Below, in pieces: positions 1 through 9,640 of a stretch of 64,000 nt of DNA (positions are counted from its first letter, which is position 1; every line of letters begins with the position of its first letter). A program made the position numbers and the translations under genes. The stretch is from positions 62,001-126,000 of the forward strand of contig NZ_CP091138.1 in NCBI RefSeq assembly GCF_021582875.1, read 5' to 3'. The notes beneath the pieces were generated by a model, which searched no databases, was not told the origin of the DNA, and saw only the letters and a list, made by a program, of their open reading frames with translations. The stretch comes from Microbacterium sp. KUDC0406 (GTDB lineage: Bacteria > Actinomycetota > Actinomycetes > Actinomycetales > Microbacteriaceae).

Positions 1-147
1 GTCGATCAGGGCATGCTCGGCTCCGACATCGCCGCTGCGCTGGTCGGTGCCGGCATGCTTTCGGTGCTGCTCTACCCGCTGATCGGCATGACTCTGCGGG
101 GCGACCGCTCCGCCGTGCAGGGAGCGCCGCTGGGGGCCGAGTTGTGA
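1..147 (+). CDS. C-terminal end of a membrane protein, probably a cation:proton antiporter (partial)
   Basis: The frame is open from the first base and stops with TGA at 145-147, so only the last 48 residues are present. The visible part is a hydrophobic helix containing ALVGAGMLSVLLYPLIG followed by a short polar tail. This wording resembles the last transmembrane helix of Kef/CPA-type sodium or potassium:proton antiporters. The next gene starts inside its stop codon (GTGA overlap), so the two are probably cotranscribed. The assignment rests on one helix only. Confidence 0.5.
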   Translation, partial: VDQGMLGSDIAAALVGAGMLSVLLYPLIGMTLRGDRSAVQGAPLGAEL

Positions 148-608
148 CGACCGCCGCCCTGCTGGCCGCGGCACGGGACCGGTTGCGGGATGCGCCGACG
201 CAGGCGCTCGGCATCGACAAGGCGTCGCGGTGGCGCGGCGCGCGCATCGTGCGAGCGGGCGAGGCCTGGCACCTCGGCGTGCTGCTGCTGACCCGCGACG
301 GCGTGCTCGCGACCGGTGAGGTGCTGCGCGCGGCCGAAGAGGTCCGCCGCGGGTACACGGCGGAGTCCGCGCGAGTTCGCGCGGACCGCCGGGCACAGGC
401 GCGCCGCGGCGGGTTCGGCGAGGGGGAGGTCGTGCACGTCGGGTGGACGGAGTTGGATGTCGGCGTGGTGGATGCCGGCGGGGCATCCGGCCCGCTCGTG
501 ATGGTGGGCGACGTGCCTTCGGTGCGCTGGAGCGCGGCCGGGGTCATGCCGCTGGAGGCGTACCTCGACGAGCAGATCGGCTTGCGGTACCCGGTCTCCG
601 GTCGTTGA
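144..608 (+). CDS. hypothetical protein translationally coupled to an antiporter-like gene
   Basis: The product has 154 residues and starts at a GTG that overlaps the TGA of the upstream membrane-protein gene. It has no signal peptide and no membrane segment; the middle is Arg/Ala rich (RRGYTAESARVRADRRAQ). No known motif was recognised. The tight overlap suggests an accessory role with the upstream transporter, which is inference. The last codons (Gly-Arg-stop) lie inside a family A repeat: the bases GGTCGTTGA of the repeat provide the stop codon, so the native C-terminus may have been altered by the repeat. Confidence 0.75.
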   Translation: MTTAALLAAARDRLRDAPTQALGIDKASRWRGARIVRAGEAWHLGVLLLTRDGVLATGEVLRAAEEVRRGYTAESARVRADRRAQARRGGFGEGEVVHVGWTELDVGVVDAGGASGPLVMVGDVPSVRWSAAGVMPLEAYLDEQIGLRYPVSGR

Positions 609-774
609 GCGAGGGAGGAACGGGTCATCTCCACGGGTCGTTGAGCGAGGGAGGAACGGGTCATCTCCACGGGTCGTTGAGCGAGCGACGAAGGAGCGAG
701 ACGAAACGTCGTGAGCTGTCTCGAGACCTGAGAGCGTTTCGTCTCAGTCGCTGGCGCTCCTTCGCTCAACGACC
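600..774. repeat. family A palindromic repeat with two extra 36-bp direct repeats
   Basis: Two identical 36-bp units (600-635 and 636-671), each beginning GGTCGTTGAGCGAGG, are followed by a complete family A element. Its left arm (from 672) reads GGTCGTTGAGCGAGC and continues to a GACGAAAC motif. Its right arm (about 735-774) carries GTTTCGTCTC and ends CGCTCAACGACC. The element provides the stop codon of the plus-strand gene on its left and the last residues of the minus-strand amidotransferase gene on its right. Confidence 0.85.
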
Positions 775-1490
775 AGGGGCGTGACAAGCTCCGCGAAGCG
801 GCGCAGCAGGTCGGTGCCGGTGGGAGAGGTGGCGAGGATCTCGGCCTCGACCCGGTCGAACTCGGCAGGGTCGAAGTAGCCCGTGGTGCGGTAGAAGTCC
901 ATCCTGTGCGCGAAGTCCTGCGGCGTCGGCTCGGGATGGAACTGCGTGGCGTACAGCCGGTCGCCGACGCGGTACGCCTGCACCGGGCAGTCGTCGTTGG
1001 TCGCGAGCAGCACCGAACCGGGCGGCGGCTCGGTGGAGCCCTCCTTGTGGGCGGTGAGCACCTCCATCTGCGGGGCGCTCGGTCCGAACACCGGATCGTG
1101 CACGCCTGCCGGCGTGATGCGGATGCTGGTCTCACGGGTGAACTCGGGCGTCGCGGTGCCGACCGTGCCGCCCAGCATCCTGGTGACGACGCCGATGCCG
1201 TAGCAGGTGAACATCGTCGCGGGGCCGCCCTCGATCGCGGCGTGGGCGAGCTGCTCGAGGTCGGCTTCGACGCGCAGCTGCTCGGGGGACTTGTTCTCGT
1301 CGCCGACGTTGTAGGGCGAGCCGCCGATGACGATGCCGTCGTACCGTCGCCAGTCGATCTCATCGAGCGGATGCCCGATCAGGTCGTGCCGGTCGAGGCG
1401 CTCCACGCCGAGCCCGCGACGGAACGACAGGTGCTCGGCCGCCGCCGCGCCCTGCTCCGGACGCGCGCAGACGTAGAGGAATGAGGTCAC
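744..1490 (-). CDS. class I glutamine amidotransferase-like protein
   Basis: The 248-residue product has the GATase-1 fold signature: nucleophile Cys96 in TMFTCYGIG and the His185/Glu187 pair in QFHPEP. This is the layout of stand-alone GMP-synthase-like glutamine amidotransferases, which release ammonia from glutamine; the acceptor substrate cannot be told. The GTG start at 1490 is chosen because TAAAAT lies 6 nt upstream on the minus strand, the leaderless pattern of this window. The C-terminal tail VVERRSASD is encoded by the family A repeat at 600-774 and is probably a late addition. It is divergent from the clp gene. Confidence 0.8.
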   Translation of the reverse strand: MTSFLYVCARPEQGAAAAEHLSFRRGLGVERLDRHDLIGHPLDEIDWRRYDGIVIGGSPYNVGDENKSPEQLRVEADLEQLAHAAIEGGPATMFTCYGIGVVTRMLGGTVGTATPEFTRETSIRITPAGVHDPVFGPSAPQMEVLTAHKEGSTEPPPGSVLLATNDDCPVQAYRVGDRLYATQFHPEPTPQDFAHRMDFYRTTGYFDPAEFDRVEAEILATSPTGTDLLRRFAELVTPLVVERRSASD

Positions 1491-1542
1491 GAAGCGATTT
1501 TAGCCAGGCTCGCGGGAATACCGGCATCTGTCAGACGTTGAA

Positions 1543-1563
1543 CTTGACAGGAGTACACTCAAC
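1543..1563 (+). promoter_or_regulatory. HAIR-like operator (HspR site) overlapping a promoter of the clp gene
   Basis: CTTGACA-N7-ACTCAAC matches the actinobacterial HspR-associated inverted repeat CTTGAGT-N7-ACTCAAG at 11 of 14 positions with the exact 7-nt spacing. The left half contains TTGACA (1544-1549), a consensus -35 hexamer, so bound HspR would cover the promoter. The site lies 23 bp before the first clp start codon. HspR control of clpB and dnaK is established in Streptomyces and mycobacteria; its action here is inferred. Confidence 0.6.
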
Positions 1564-1586
1564 TTCTTCAGAATCTTCAGGAGGAC

Positions 1587-4184
<2,598 letters not shown>

Positions 4185-4193
<9 letters not shown>

Positions 4194-4408
4194 GCGAGCG
4201 AGGTACGAGCGAGCGCCGCACTGAGCGAGCGGAGCGAGTCGAAGTGACGAAACGCTCTCAGGTCAGCTGAGAGCGTTTCGTCTCTGCGTTTCGTCTCTGC
4301 GTTTCGTCTCTGCGTTTCGTCTCTGCGTTTCGTCTCGCTTCGCTCGCTCAACGAACGTCGCTCGCTCAACGAACGTCGCTCGCTCAACGAACGTCGCTCA
4401 ACGATCGG
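4185..4408. repeat. family A repeat with expanded 13-bp and 18-bp tandem units
   Basis: The element starts GGTCGTTGAGCGAGC at the clp stop codon and ends CGCTCAACGATCGG. Inside, a 13-bp unit (CGTTTCGTCTCTG) is repeated four times with a fifth partial copy (4274-4338). An 18-bp unit (CGCTCGCTCAACGAACGT) is repeated three times with a partial fourth (4341-4394 and onward). The tandem units are pieces of the repeat arms, so the element has grown by slippage or unequal exchange. No gene lies in this stretch. Confidence 0.85.
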
Positions 4409-4415
4409 AGGCGTG

Positions 4416-5141
4416 TCAGCGCGATGAGTTCGCGGTGCGGCCGCGCACGATGCCGACGAACGCCTCGACGTCGGGCGTGGTGCGCTCGCGGGGCCAGGCG
4501 AGGGCGACGGTCGACGTCGGTCCGCCCTCGAGCACCCGGTGATCGGCATCCTTGCGGTGGTGCAGGCGCGCCAGCGACATCGGTACGACGACGATGCCGG
4601 TACCGGTCGCGACGGTCGCGATGGCGTCCTCGGTCGTGGCGACCGGGGCGAATCTCGGCGCGACGGTCGACAGGGCGAGCGGACCGAGCACGTCGTCGAG
4701 CGGAGTGACCAGCACTTCGCCGTCGAGGTCGGCGGCGGTGAGCGTCTCGGCCGCCATGAGGTGAGAATCGTCGGACGCCACGACGACGGGGAGCTCGTCA
4801 TAGAGCCTGATCACGTGCAGGTCGTCCGGCCGGTCGATCGGCAGACGCACCAGTGCAGCGTCGAGGTCGGCCAGAGCGGTGCGCTCCTCGGCGACCTCGA
4901 TCGGCACCAGTTCGAGGGTGACGTGCGGCATCCGGGACTTCCAGGCATCGATCCACTTGCCGGGCGTCGCTCCGGGGATGGCGCCGAGACGGAAGGTGCG
5001 CGGCGTCTCGTCGATGGCCTCGGCGGGGGCGGCCTTCTTGCCCGACGGACGCTTTGCAGGCGCGGCCTTCTTCACTGCAGGCTTGCCGCGGCCGCCGCTC
5101 GGCCTCTTGCCCGGCGCGGGTCGCCCGCTCTTCTTCGCCAC
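4416..5141 (-). CDS. LysR-type substrate-binding domain protein lacking the DNA-binding domain
   Basis: The 241-residue product resembles the periplasmic-binding-like effector domain of LysR regulators from about residue 48 onward (RTFRLGAIPGATPGKWIDAW ... GTGIVVVPMS). The N-terminal winged helix is absent. In its place is a roughly 45-residue Lys/Ala/Pro-rich tail (AKKSGRPAPGKRPSGG...KKAAPAKRPSGKKAAP) like the basic tails of actinobacterial nucleoid proteins. It may bind DNA without sequence specificity or act only as an effector sensor; both are inference. Family A repeats flank the gene on both sides. Confidence 0.75.
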   Translation of the reverse strand: MAKKSGRPAPGKRPSGGRGKPAVKKAAPAKRPSGKKAAPAEAIDETPRTFRLGAIPGATPGKWIDAWKSRMPHVTLELVPIEVAEERTALADLDAALVRLPIDRPDDLHVIRLYDELPVVVASDDSHLMAAETLTAADLDGEVLVTPLDDVLGPLALSTVAPRFAPVATTEDAIATVATGTGIVVVPMSLARLHHRKDADHRVLEGGPTSTVALAWPRERTTPDVEAFVGIVRGRTANSSR

Positions 5142-5185
5142 GCACTCACGCTACCGTCAGGGCGCTGTGCGTGCTCTCGCTCGGT

Positions 5186-5395
5186 GGTCGTTGAGCGAGC
5201 GACGAAGGTGGTCGCCCCGCGGAGCGACGAAGGAGCGAAGACGAAACGCAGAGACGAAACGCAGAGACGAAACGCAGAGACGAAACGCTCTCAGGTGTGC
5301 CGGGGCGTTTCGTCACTTCGACTCGCTTCGCTCGCTCAGTACGGCGCTCGGTCGCTGGCGCCCGGTCGCTGGCGCTCCCCTCGCTCAACGATCGG
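5186..5395. repeat. family A repeat with 13-bp tandem units
   Basis: The left arm starts GGTCGTTGAGCGAGC at 5186. The 13-bp unit GACGAAACGCAGA occurs three times with a partial fourth (5240-5291). The right arm ends CTCGCTCAACGATCGG near 5395. It is the inverted counterpart of the copy at 4185-4408, so the LysR-like gene lies between two oppositely expanded copies. The stop codon of the ArsR-type gene (CGTTGA read on the minus strand) lies in the right arm. Confidence 0.85.
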
Positions 5396-6062
5396 AGCGC
5401 GTCACCGTCACGCAACAGCGTCCCTCGGCGGGGTCGAGGTGCGCGCAGGCGTGGTCGCAGCCGAGCCCGTCGACGACGCCCTCGACATAGGCGTGGTTCA
5501 TCGCGCAGACGAGCCCGGTGTGCTCCCGGGCGAGCGAGTCGAACGGGCAGTTGGCGAGGATCAGACGGTCATCCGTGAGGCGCGGCTCGTACCCCTGTGT
5601 GGCCAGGGCGGCGGCGGTGCGGTCGAGCTCGTCGCCCTCCACCTCGGGCGCAGACTCGCCCAGCATCCGCCCCTCCTCCTTCGCGGCGGCGTCGAGCGCG
5701 ATGGGCAGCGCCGTACCGTCGGCGGTGCGCTCGATCGCCTCGGCGAGCAGATGACCGACCAAGTCGTACCGGCGCTCCGGGAGCGAGACCGAGATGGTCC
5801 CGGTGGCACGGCGGTAGAGCTTCGACGGGCGGCCGGCGCCCGGTCCGGTGCGGCCGGAGAGCCGGCGGAACTCCACCTCGAGCAGACCCGCGTCGACGAG
5901 GCGGTCGAGCTGGAAGCGCGCGACGTGCGGCGGTAGGTCGAGGGCGGATGCCGCCGCTTCGCGCCCTGTCGGCTCCGGCTGGGCGACGATGTACTCGTAC
6001 AGCGCCTGCCGGGTGGGATCGGCGAGCGCACCGATCCGGCCTGCCTCTGCACGGACGTCCAT
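5385..6062 (-). CDS. ArsR-type winged-helix regulator with C-terminal cysteine cluster
   Basis: The 225-residue protein has an N-terminal winged helix (LADPTRQALYEYIV, about 12-75, with the wing GRPSKLYRR) and a C-terminal region with six cysteines: C172, C186, C202, C206, C216 and C217 (NCPFDSL ... GLVCAMNH ... GCDHACAH ... GRCCV). This arrangement is seen in SufR-like/COG2345 regulators and suggests binding of an Fe-S cluster or metal. The ATG at 6062 follows a TACACT box (complement of 6069-6074) by 6 nt, so translation is probably leaderless. A TAGC-N6-GCTA inverted repeat just upstream (about 6073-6086) could be its operator. No suf genes are in the window. Confidence 0.8.
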   Translation of the reverse strand: MDVRAEAGRIGALADPTRQALYEYIVAQPEPTGREAAASALDLPPHVARFQLDRLVDAGLLEVEFRRLSGRTGPGAGRPSKLYRRATGTISVSLPERRYDLVGHLLAEAIERTADGTALPIALDAAAKEEGRMLGESAPEVEGDELDRTAAALATQGYEPRLTDDRLILANCPFDSLAREHTGLVCAMNHAYVEGVVDGLGCDHACAHLDPAEGRCCVTVTRSDR

Positions 6063-6125
6063 GCTCTAAGTGTAGCGATGCTGCTATTTAGAAGCGCGGG
6101 TTGTCACGATCAGGCCGCCCGCGAA

Positions 6126-6533
6126 TCAGGCCGCAAGCCAGAGCCCTTTCCGGTCGGTGGCGACCATCATTCCCGCGGCGACGGTCTCGTCGTCGCCGAT
6201 GCGGGCTCCGCGGGCGATGCGCGCCCCTGCGCCGACCTCGGTGCGGACGCCGATGTGTGCTCCGTCACCGATCATCGCCCCCTGGCCGATGTGCGCGTGC
6301 GCATCGATGTAGGCGTTCTCACCGATCACGGCGTCCGGCTCGATCCACGCGCCGCGCGCGACGTGCGTTCCCGCACCGACGCGCGCACCCGGTTCGATAT
6401 AGGCGCCGGACTCGATGAGGGCCGCAGGATGCACCTTCGCGCCGTGCGCGACGAGGCCGCGGCCGTTCGCGTGCTTGCGGTACCGCAACGTCGCGCCCTG
6501 GTCGTCCTCGATATCGACGTAGTTCTTGCCCAC
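6126..6533 (-). CDS. hexapeptide-repeat (left-handed beta-helix) protein
   Basis: The 135-residue product is mostly isoleucine/valine-centred hexapeptide repeats (AYIEPGARVGAGTHVARGAWIEPDA), the LbH fold of LpxA/gamma-carbonic-anhydrase-like trimers. At this length it is a bare helix without an extra catalytic domain, so its activity is unknown. The GTG start at 6533 is preceded by GGGAGGAATT, a clear ribosome-binding site. The AT-rich stretch at 6558-6595 with TATATC-type boxes is the likely promoter. Confidence 0.8.
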   Translation of the reverse strand: MGKNYVDIEDDQGATLRYRKHANGRGLVAHGAKVHPAALIESGAYIEPGARVGAGTHVARGAWIEPDAVIGENAYIDAHAHIGQGAMIGDGAHIGVRTEVGAGARIARGARIGDDETVAAGMMVATDRKGLWLAA

Positions 6534-6611
6534 AATTCCTCCCGTCCGGAGTCTTCCGGATATATCAACAACCAGGAGGGCGGTGAATATATTCCCGCAG
6601 GCGTCGTTCGC

Positions 6612-7385
6612 TCAGCGCTGGCAGCGCGGGCACCAGAACGTGACGCGCTCCCGGGTGGGATCGGCACCCTGAGAACCCGTGAGGATGAGGGTTCCGCAGC
6701 GCCGGCAGGGTCGCTGGGCACGGCCGTACACCCAGGTGTCCTGGCCGCGGCGGGCGACGCCGGTGAACGTGCGCACGATCCGGTCGCGGTTCGCTCGGAT
6801 GGTGCGCGCGCCGAGATCGAGCAGGGCGGCGGCGTCGACGTCGGATGCCGGGGTCTGCGGCAGGATTCCGCGTAGGAACAGCAGTTCTGCGGCGTACTCG
6901 TTGCCGAAGCCGGAGACGTTGCGCTGGTCGAGCAGGGCGACGTGGATGCTGCGCGCGTCGGCGTGGACCCGGCGGGCGGCCTCGGCGGCGTCCCACTGCT
7001 CGGACAGCGGATCCGGGCCGAGATGACCCACGATCCGATGCTCATCGCGGGTGGGCACGACCTCGATGTCATGGAGGTCCACACCGACCGCCTCTGCGGT
7101 CGTGGTGCTCACGATCGCGCGGACCTTGAACGCCGGATGCCGCCACTTCTCGCCCGGACGATAGACGAACCAGGCACCGTCCATGCGCAGATGGGAATGT
7201 ACGGTGAACTCTCCGATGCGCATCAGGATGTGCTTGCCGCGCGCAACGACGTCGTGCACCGTCTCGCCGGTCAGATCTACGGTCGCGGCCTGCGGCACGC
7301 GCAGGTCGAACCGGGTGACCTGCTGCTCGCGCAGCGCGGCATCCAGCCGGTGCGCCGCCTGGTAGACGGTGTCACCCTCGGGCAT
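6612..7385 (-). CDS. nei2: Fpg/Nei family DNA glycosylase (Nei2-type endonuclease VIII)
   Basis: The 257-residue enzyme begins MPEGDTV, with the catalytic Pro2-Glu3 pair of the Fpg/Nei family, and ends with a zinc finger (C227-X2-C230 ... C252-X2-C255). It removes oxidised bases and cleaves the abasic site. The wording RRCGT...FWCPRCQR matches actinobacterial Nei2. Its start overlaps the 3' end of the EI24-domain gene by 14 nt, so the two are probably cotranscribed. Confidence 0.88.
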   Translation of the reverse strand: MPEGDTVYQAAHRLDAALREQQVTRFDLRVPQAATVDLTGETVHDVVARGKHILMRIGEFTVHSHLRMDGAWFVYRPGEKWRHPAFKVRAIVSTTTAEAVGVDLHDIEVVPTRDEHRIVGHLGPDPLSEQWDAAEAARRVHADARSIHVALLDQRNVSGFGNEYAAELLFLRGILPQTPASDVDAAALLDLGARTIRANRDRIVRTFTGVARRGQDTWVYGRAQRPCRRCGTLILTGSQGADPTRERVTFWCPRCQR

Positions 7386-8121
7386 CCGCCGGCTGCCGAT
7401 CTGTGAGCGCCCGGGCGAGCATGGTGGAACCGGCCACGGCGGCGGGCATGGTGATGATCGCTCCGAGCGGGATCATGAAGCACAGCTGCGTGGCCACGCC
7501 GAAGCCGATCACGCGGGCGCGGCCGGAGCCCAGCAGCCGGGACCGCTCCGCAGCGCTCAGACCTCGTGCGTCGAAGGCACGCCCGGTGAGTTCGCGGGCG
7601 AGCAGCCGGCCCGACAGCACCACGCCGGTGACCGAGGCGATCACGCCGCCGACGACGGGGATGAATCCGATCACGAGCGTGAGCAGCGCGATGAGCACAC
7701 CGAGCACGATCAGTCGCAGGCCCTCGCCGACAGTGACCCAGAATCCGGTCTCGCCGGTGGGCTCCTCACCGCCGAGCGAGCGCTCCACGCCGCGCCAGAT
7801 GCGCTGATAGAACGGATCGCCGATCGTGAGCGCGACGGCGGTGAAGACGAGACCCGCGAGAATCGCCGCGGCGAGGAACAGCACGACGCCGAGAGCCGTC
7901 CGCAGGGCGATCTGCCAGCCGGCATCCCAACCGTCGGCGAACGGTGTCATCCACGCGGTGATGCCGCCGAGTGACAGCCCGAACGGCACGAGAGCGGCGG
8001 CGAGCACGATGAACGCCATGGCTGCAGGAATGAGGCCCAGCGCCAGCAGCTTCGGATGCGTGCGCCACATGCCGAAGCCGTGCAGCAGCGTGCCGAACCC
8101 TGCGGCGAACTCGCGGATCAT
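7372..8121 (-). CDS. EI24 domain-containing membrane protein
   Basis: The 249-residue protein starts MIREFAAGFGTLLHGFGMW and has four to five hydrophobic segments of the EI24/CysZ-like family. In some bacteria this family moves sulfate, but no substrate can be assigned here. The ATG at 8121 is preceded after 6 nt by TACGCT (complement of 8128-8133), giving it its own leaderless start. This matters because the frame is also open upstream into tyrS: that continuity is the product of a frameshift in tyrS, not a real fusion. It overlaps nei2 by 14 nt. Confidence 0.8.
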   Translation of the reverse strand: MIREFAAGFGTLLHGFGMWRTHPKLLALGLIPAAMAFIVLAAALVPFGLSLGGITAWMTPFADGWDAGWQIALRTALGVVLFLAAAILAGLVFTAVALTIGDPFYQRIWRGVERSLGGEEPTGETGFWVTVGEGLRLIVLGVLIALLTLVIGFIPVVGGVIASVTGVVLSGRLLARELTGRAFDARGLSAAERSRLLGSGRARVIGFGVATQLCFMIPLGAIITMPAAVAGSTMLARALTDRQPADARG

Positions 8122-8152
8122 GTCACCAGCGTATGCGGCGCCGCGCTGCGCG

Positions 8153-9357
8153 TCATGGACGCACGTCGACGCGTGCCCAGCGCCGCTTCCGGTGCGCAGG
8201 ATGCTGCCGTCTTCGACGGTCAGCACCAGATCCGGATCCGAGACGACGACGCCGTCGAGCCGCACGGCGCCCTGCGCGAGGAGGCGACGCCGGGCCGAGC
8301 CACTGAGCTCGGGGCGGGCTCGTTCGAGCAGACCTCGCGCCGTCATGAACGGTGAGCCCAGCTGCACGGCATCCGTCCTCTCCGGTGTCGCGCCCTGGGA
8401 GAAGACGCGCAGGAACGACTCCCGCTCTCGCACGGCGGCGCCCACGCCGTGGTATCGGGCGACGAGCGCCTCCGCCATCGCGAGCTTGGCGTCGCGTGCG
8501 TCGCGACCGCCGCGGGCGGCAGCCGACGAGATACGGCCGACCTCGTCGTCGTCGAGCGTCGTGTACGCACTCGCCCACACGCCGATCAGGGCGTCGGGCA
8601 GGCTCATCGCCTTGCCGAACTTGTCGGATGCCGTGTCGGTCAGCGCGATGTAGTTGCCGAGCGATTTCGACTGCTTCGGCCCGCCGTCCAGGCCGGGCGT
8701 GATCACCGTCGTGATGAGCGATTGCGGACGCGCACCGAGGCGCTGCTGGTACTGCCGGCCCATCATCTCGTTGAACAGCTGGTCCGAGCCGACGATGGTC
8801 AGGTCGCTGTCGATCGCGAAGCTGTCGTAGCCCTGCAGCACCGGGTAGGTGAGCTCGTGCAGGGCGATCTCGCGGCCCTGCGCGAGACGTTCGCGGAACA
8901 TGTCGCGGGCCATCAGCTGAGCGTGCGTGGTCATGCTGAACAGGCTCAGCAGCTCGGCCACAGGCATCCGGTCGAACCACTCCGAGTTGCGCCGTACCTC
9001 GAAGACCTCCGGCGAGGTGTCCAGCACGAGCGAGACCTGTGCGAGGAAGGCGCGTGCGTTCTCCTCGATCTGCGCGTCGGACAGAACCGGGCGCGTCTCG
9101 CTCTTGCCGGTCGGGTCGCCGACGCGCGTGGTGAGGTCACCGAGCAGGAACACCACCCGGTGGCCGTGCTCCTGCAGGTGGCGCATCAGCCACAGGTTGA
9201 CCGCATGGCCGAGGTGCAGGTCGGGAGCGGTGAGGTCGACGCCGTACTTGATCCGCAGCTGCTCGCCGGTGTCGAGGCGGTCGCGCAGCGCGCCCTCGTC
9301 GACGATCGTGTCGATGGTGCGCCGCATCGGGCGCAGGATGTCGTCTGCTGCGGTCAT
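8153..9357 (-). CDS. tyrS: tyrosine--tRNA ligase (TyrZ type), frameshifted near the 3' end as sequenced
   Basis: Class I synthetase that charges tRNA-Tyr. It has the HIGH motif HLGH (48-51), the KMSKS-like KQSKS (228-232) and an S4-like C-terminal region. The start MTAADDIL (ATG at 9357) follows GAGAGGA. At the 3' end the sequenced frame runs on into the next gene. One base added at 8186-8187 (TT to TTT on the plus strand) restores an ending TGKRRWARVDVRP and a stop at 8153-8155, for 401 residues. The usual basic tail and the separate start of the next gene both support the corrected ending. Expression is probably controlled by the leader at 9361-9525. Confidence 0.88.
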
Positions 9358-9360
9358 GGT

Positions 9361-9500
9361 GGTCCTCTCGTCGGGTCGAGAGGATGGCCGGGCCAGAGCC
9401 TCTCGCGGATACGCGAAAGGCAAGGACGGATGTCCTTGCCTCGAGCTCTGGCCAGTGTGTGTGGGGCGCTACAGATCGCCGGCTCTGGCCAGAGCCGGGC
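9361..9500 (-). promoter_or_regulatory. structured tyrS leader RNA with mutually exclusive hairpins (candidate attenuator)
   Basis: Read on the minus strand, four segments can pair in alternative ways: GGCTCTGGCC (complement of 9487-9496), GGCCAGAGCC (9481-9490), GGCCAGAGCT (9444-9453) and GGCTCTGGCC (9391-9400). A 9-bp hairpin GGCAAGGAC-ATCC-GTCCTTGCC (9419-9440) lies between the third and fourth. CCTCTCG (9377-9383) can pair with CGAGAGG over the tyrS ribosome-binding site (9364-9370) or with an identical CGAGAGG upstream (9399-9405). No U-tract terminator was seen, so control is more likely at translation initiation. Mechanism is inferred. Confidence 0.6.
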
Positions 9501-9525
9501 GATACACGTACAGACGCGCCGTCAT
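9469..9525 (-). CDS. tyrS leader peptide with two tyrosine codons
   Basis: The 18-residue peptide MTARLYVYRPALARAGDL is encoded directly upstream of tyrS. Its codons 6-8 are UAC-GUG-UAU, two Tyr codons in three, followed at once by the sequence that forms the first hairpin of the leader RNA. TACGGT (complement of 9533-9538) lies 7 nt before its ATG, the leaderless promoter pattern found throughout this window, so it would be translated from the first base of the mRNA. Ribosome stalling when charged tRNA-Tyr is scarce would change the downstream pairing. Such peptides are known for amino-acid biosynthesis genes; its role here is inferred. Confidence 0.62.
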   Translation of the reverse strand: MTARLYVYRPALARAGDL

Positions 9526-9640
9526 GTCGAGCACCGTATCACGACGGATGCCGGGTACTCCGACGCGACTTCGCCGAGCTCTTCCGTGAGGCGCGCGAGG
9601 ATGCGCAGCGGCGAGTCGCCCTCTGTGGACGCAGGCTGAG

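Noticed and set aside
4274..4394. Short tandem repeats as a CRISPR or origin iteron set
   Set aside because: They are partial duplications of the family A arms with no spacers, and no replication gene is near.
7372..9423. One continuous 683-codon frame joining TyrRS to an EI24 membrane domain, as a fusion protein
   Set aside because: The EI24 gene has its own leaderless promoter and ATG at 8121, and one added base at 8186 gives TyrRS its normal basic tail and a stop codon. A frameshift explains the continuity better.
9361..9525. A T-box riboswitch upstream of tyrS
   Set aside because: The conserved T-box segment (AGGGTGGNACCGCG) and a specifier-loop layout were not found; a short peptide with Tyr codons explains the region better.
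9526..9640. A coding-like stretch on the minus strand after lhr (reading SPLRILARLTEELGEVASE), perhaps a MazG-like remnant
   Set aside because: No start codon in frame and only about 35 residues; could be chance or a decayed 3' end. It is too short to assign.
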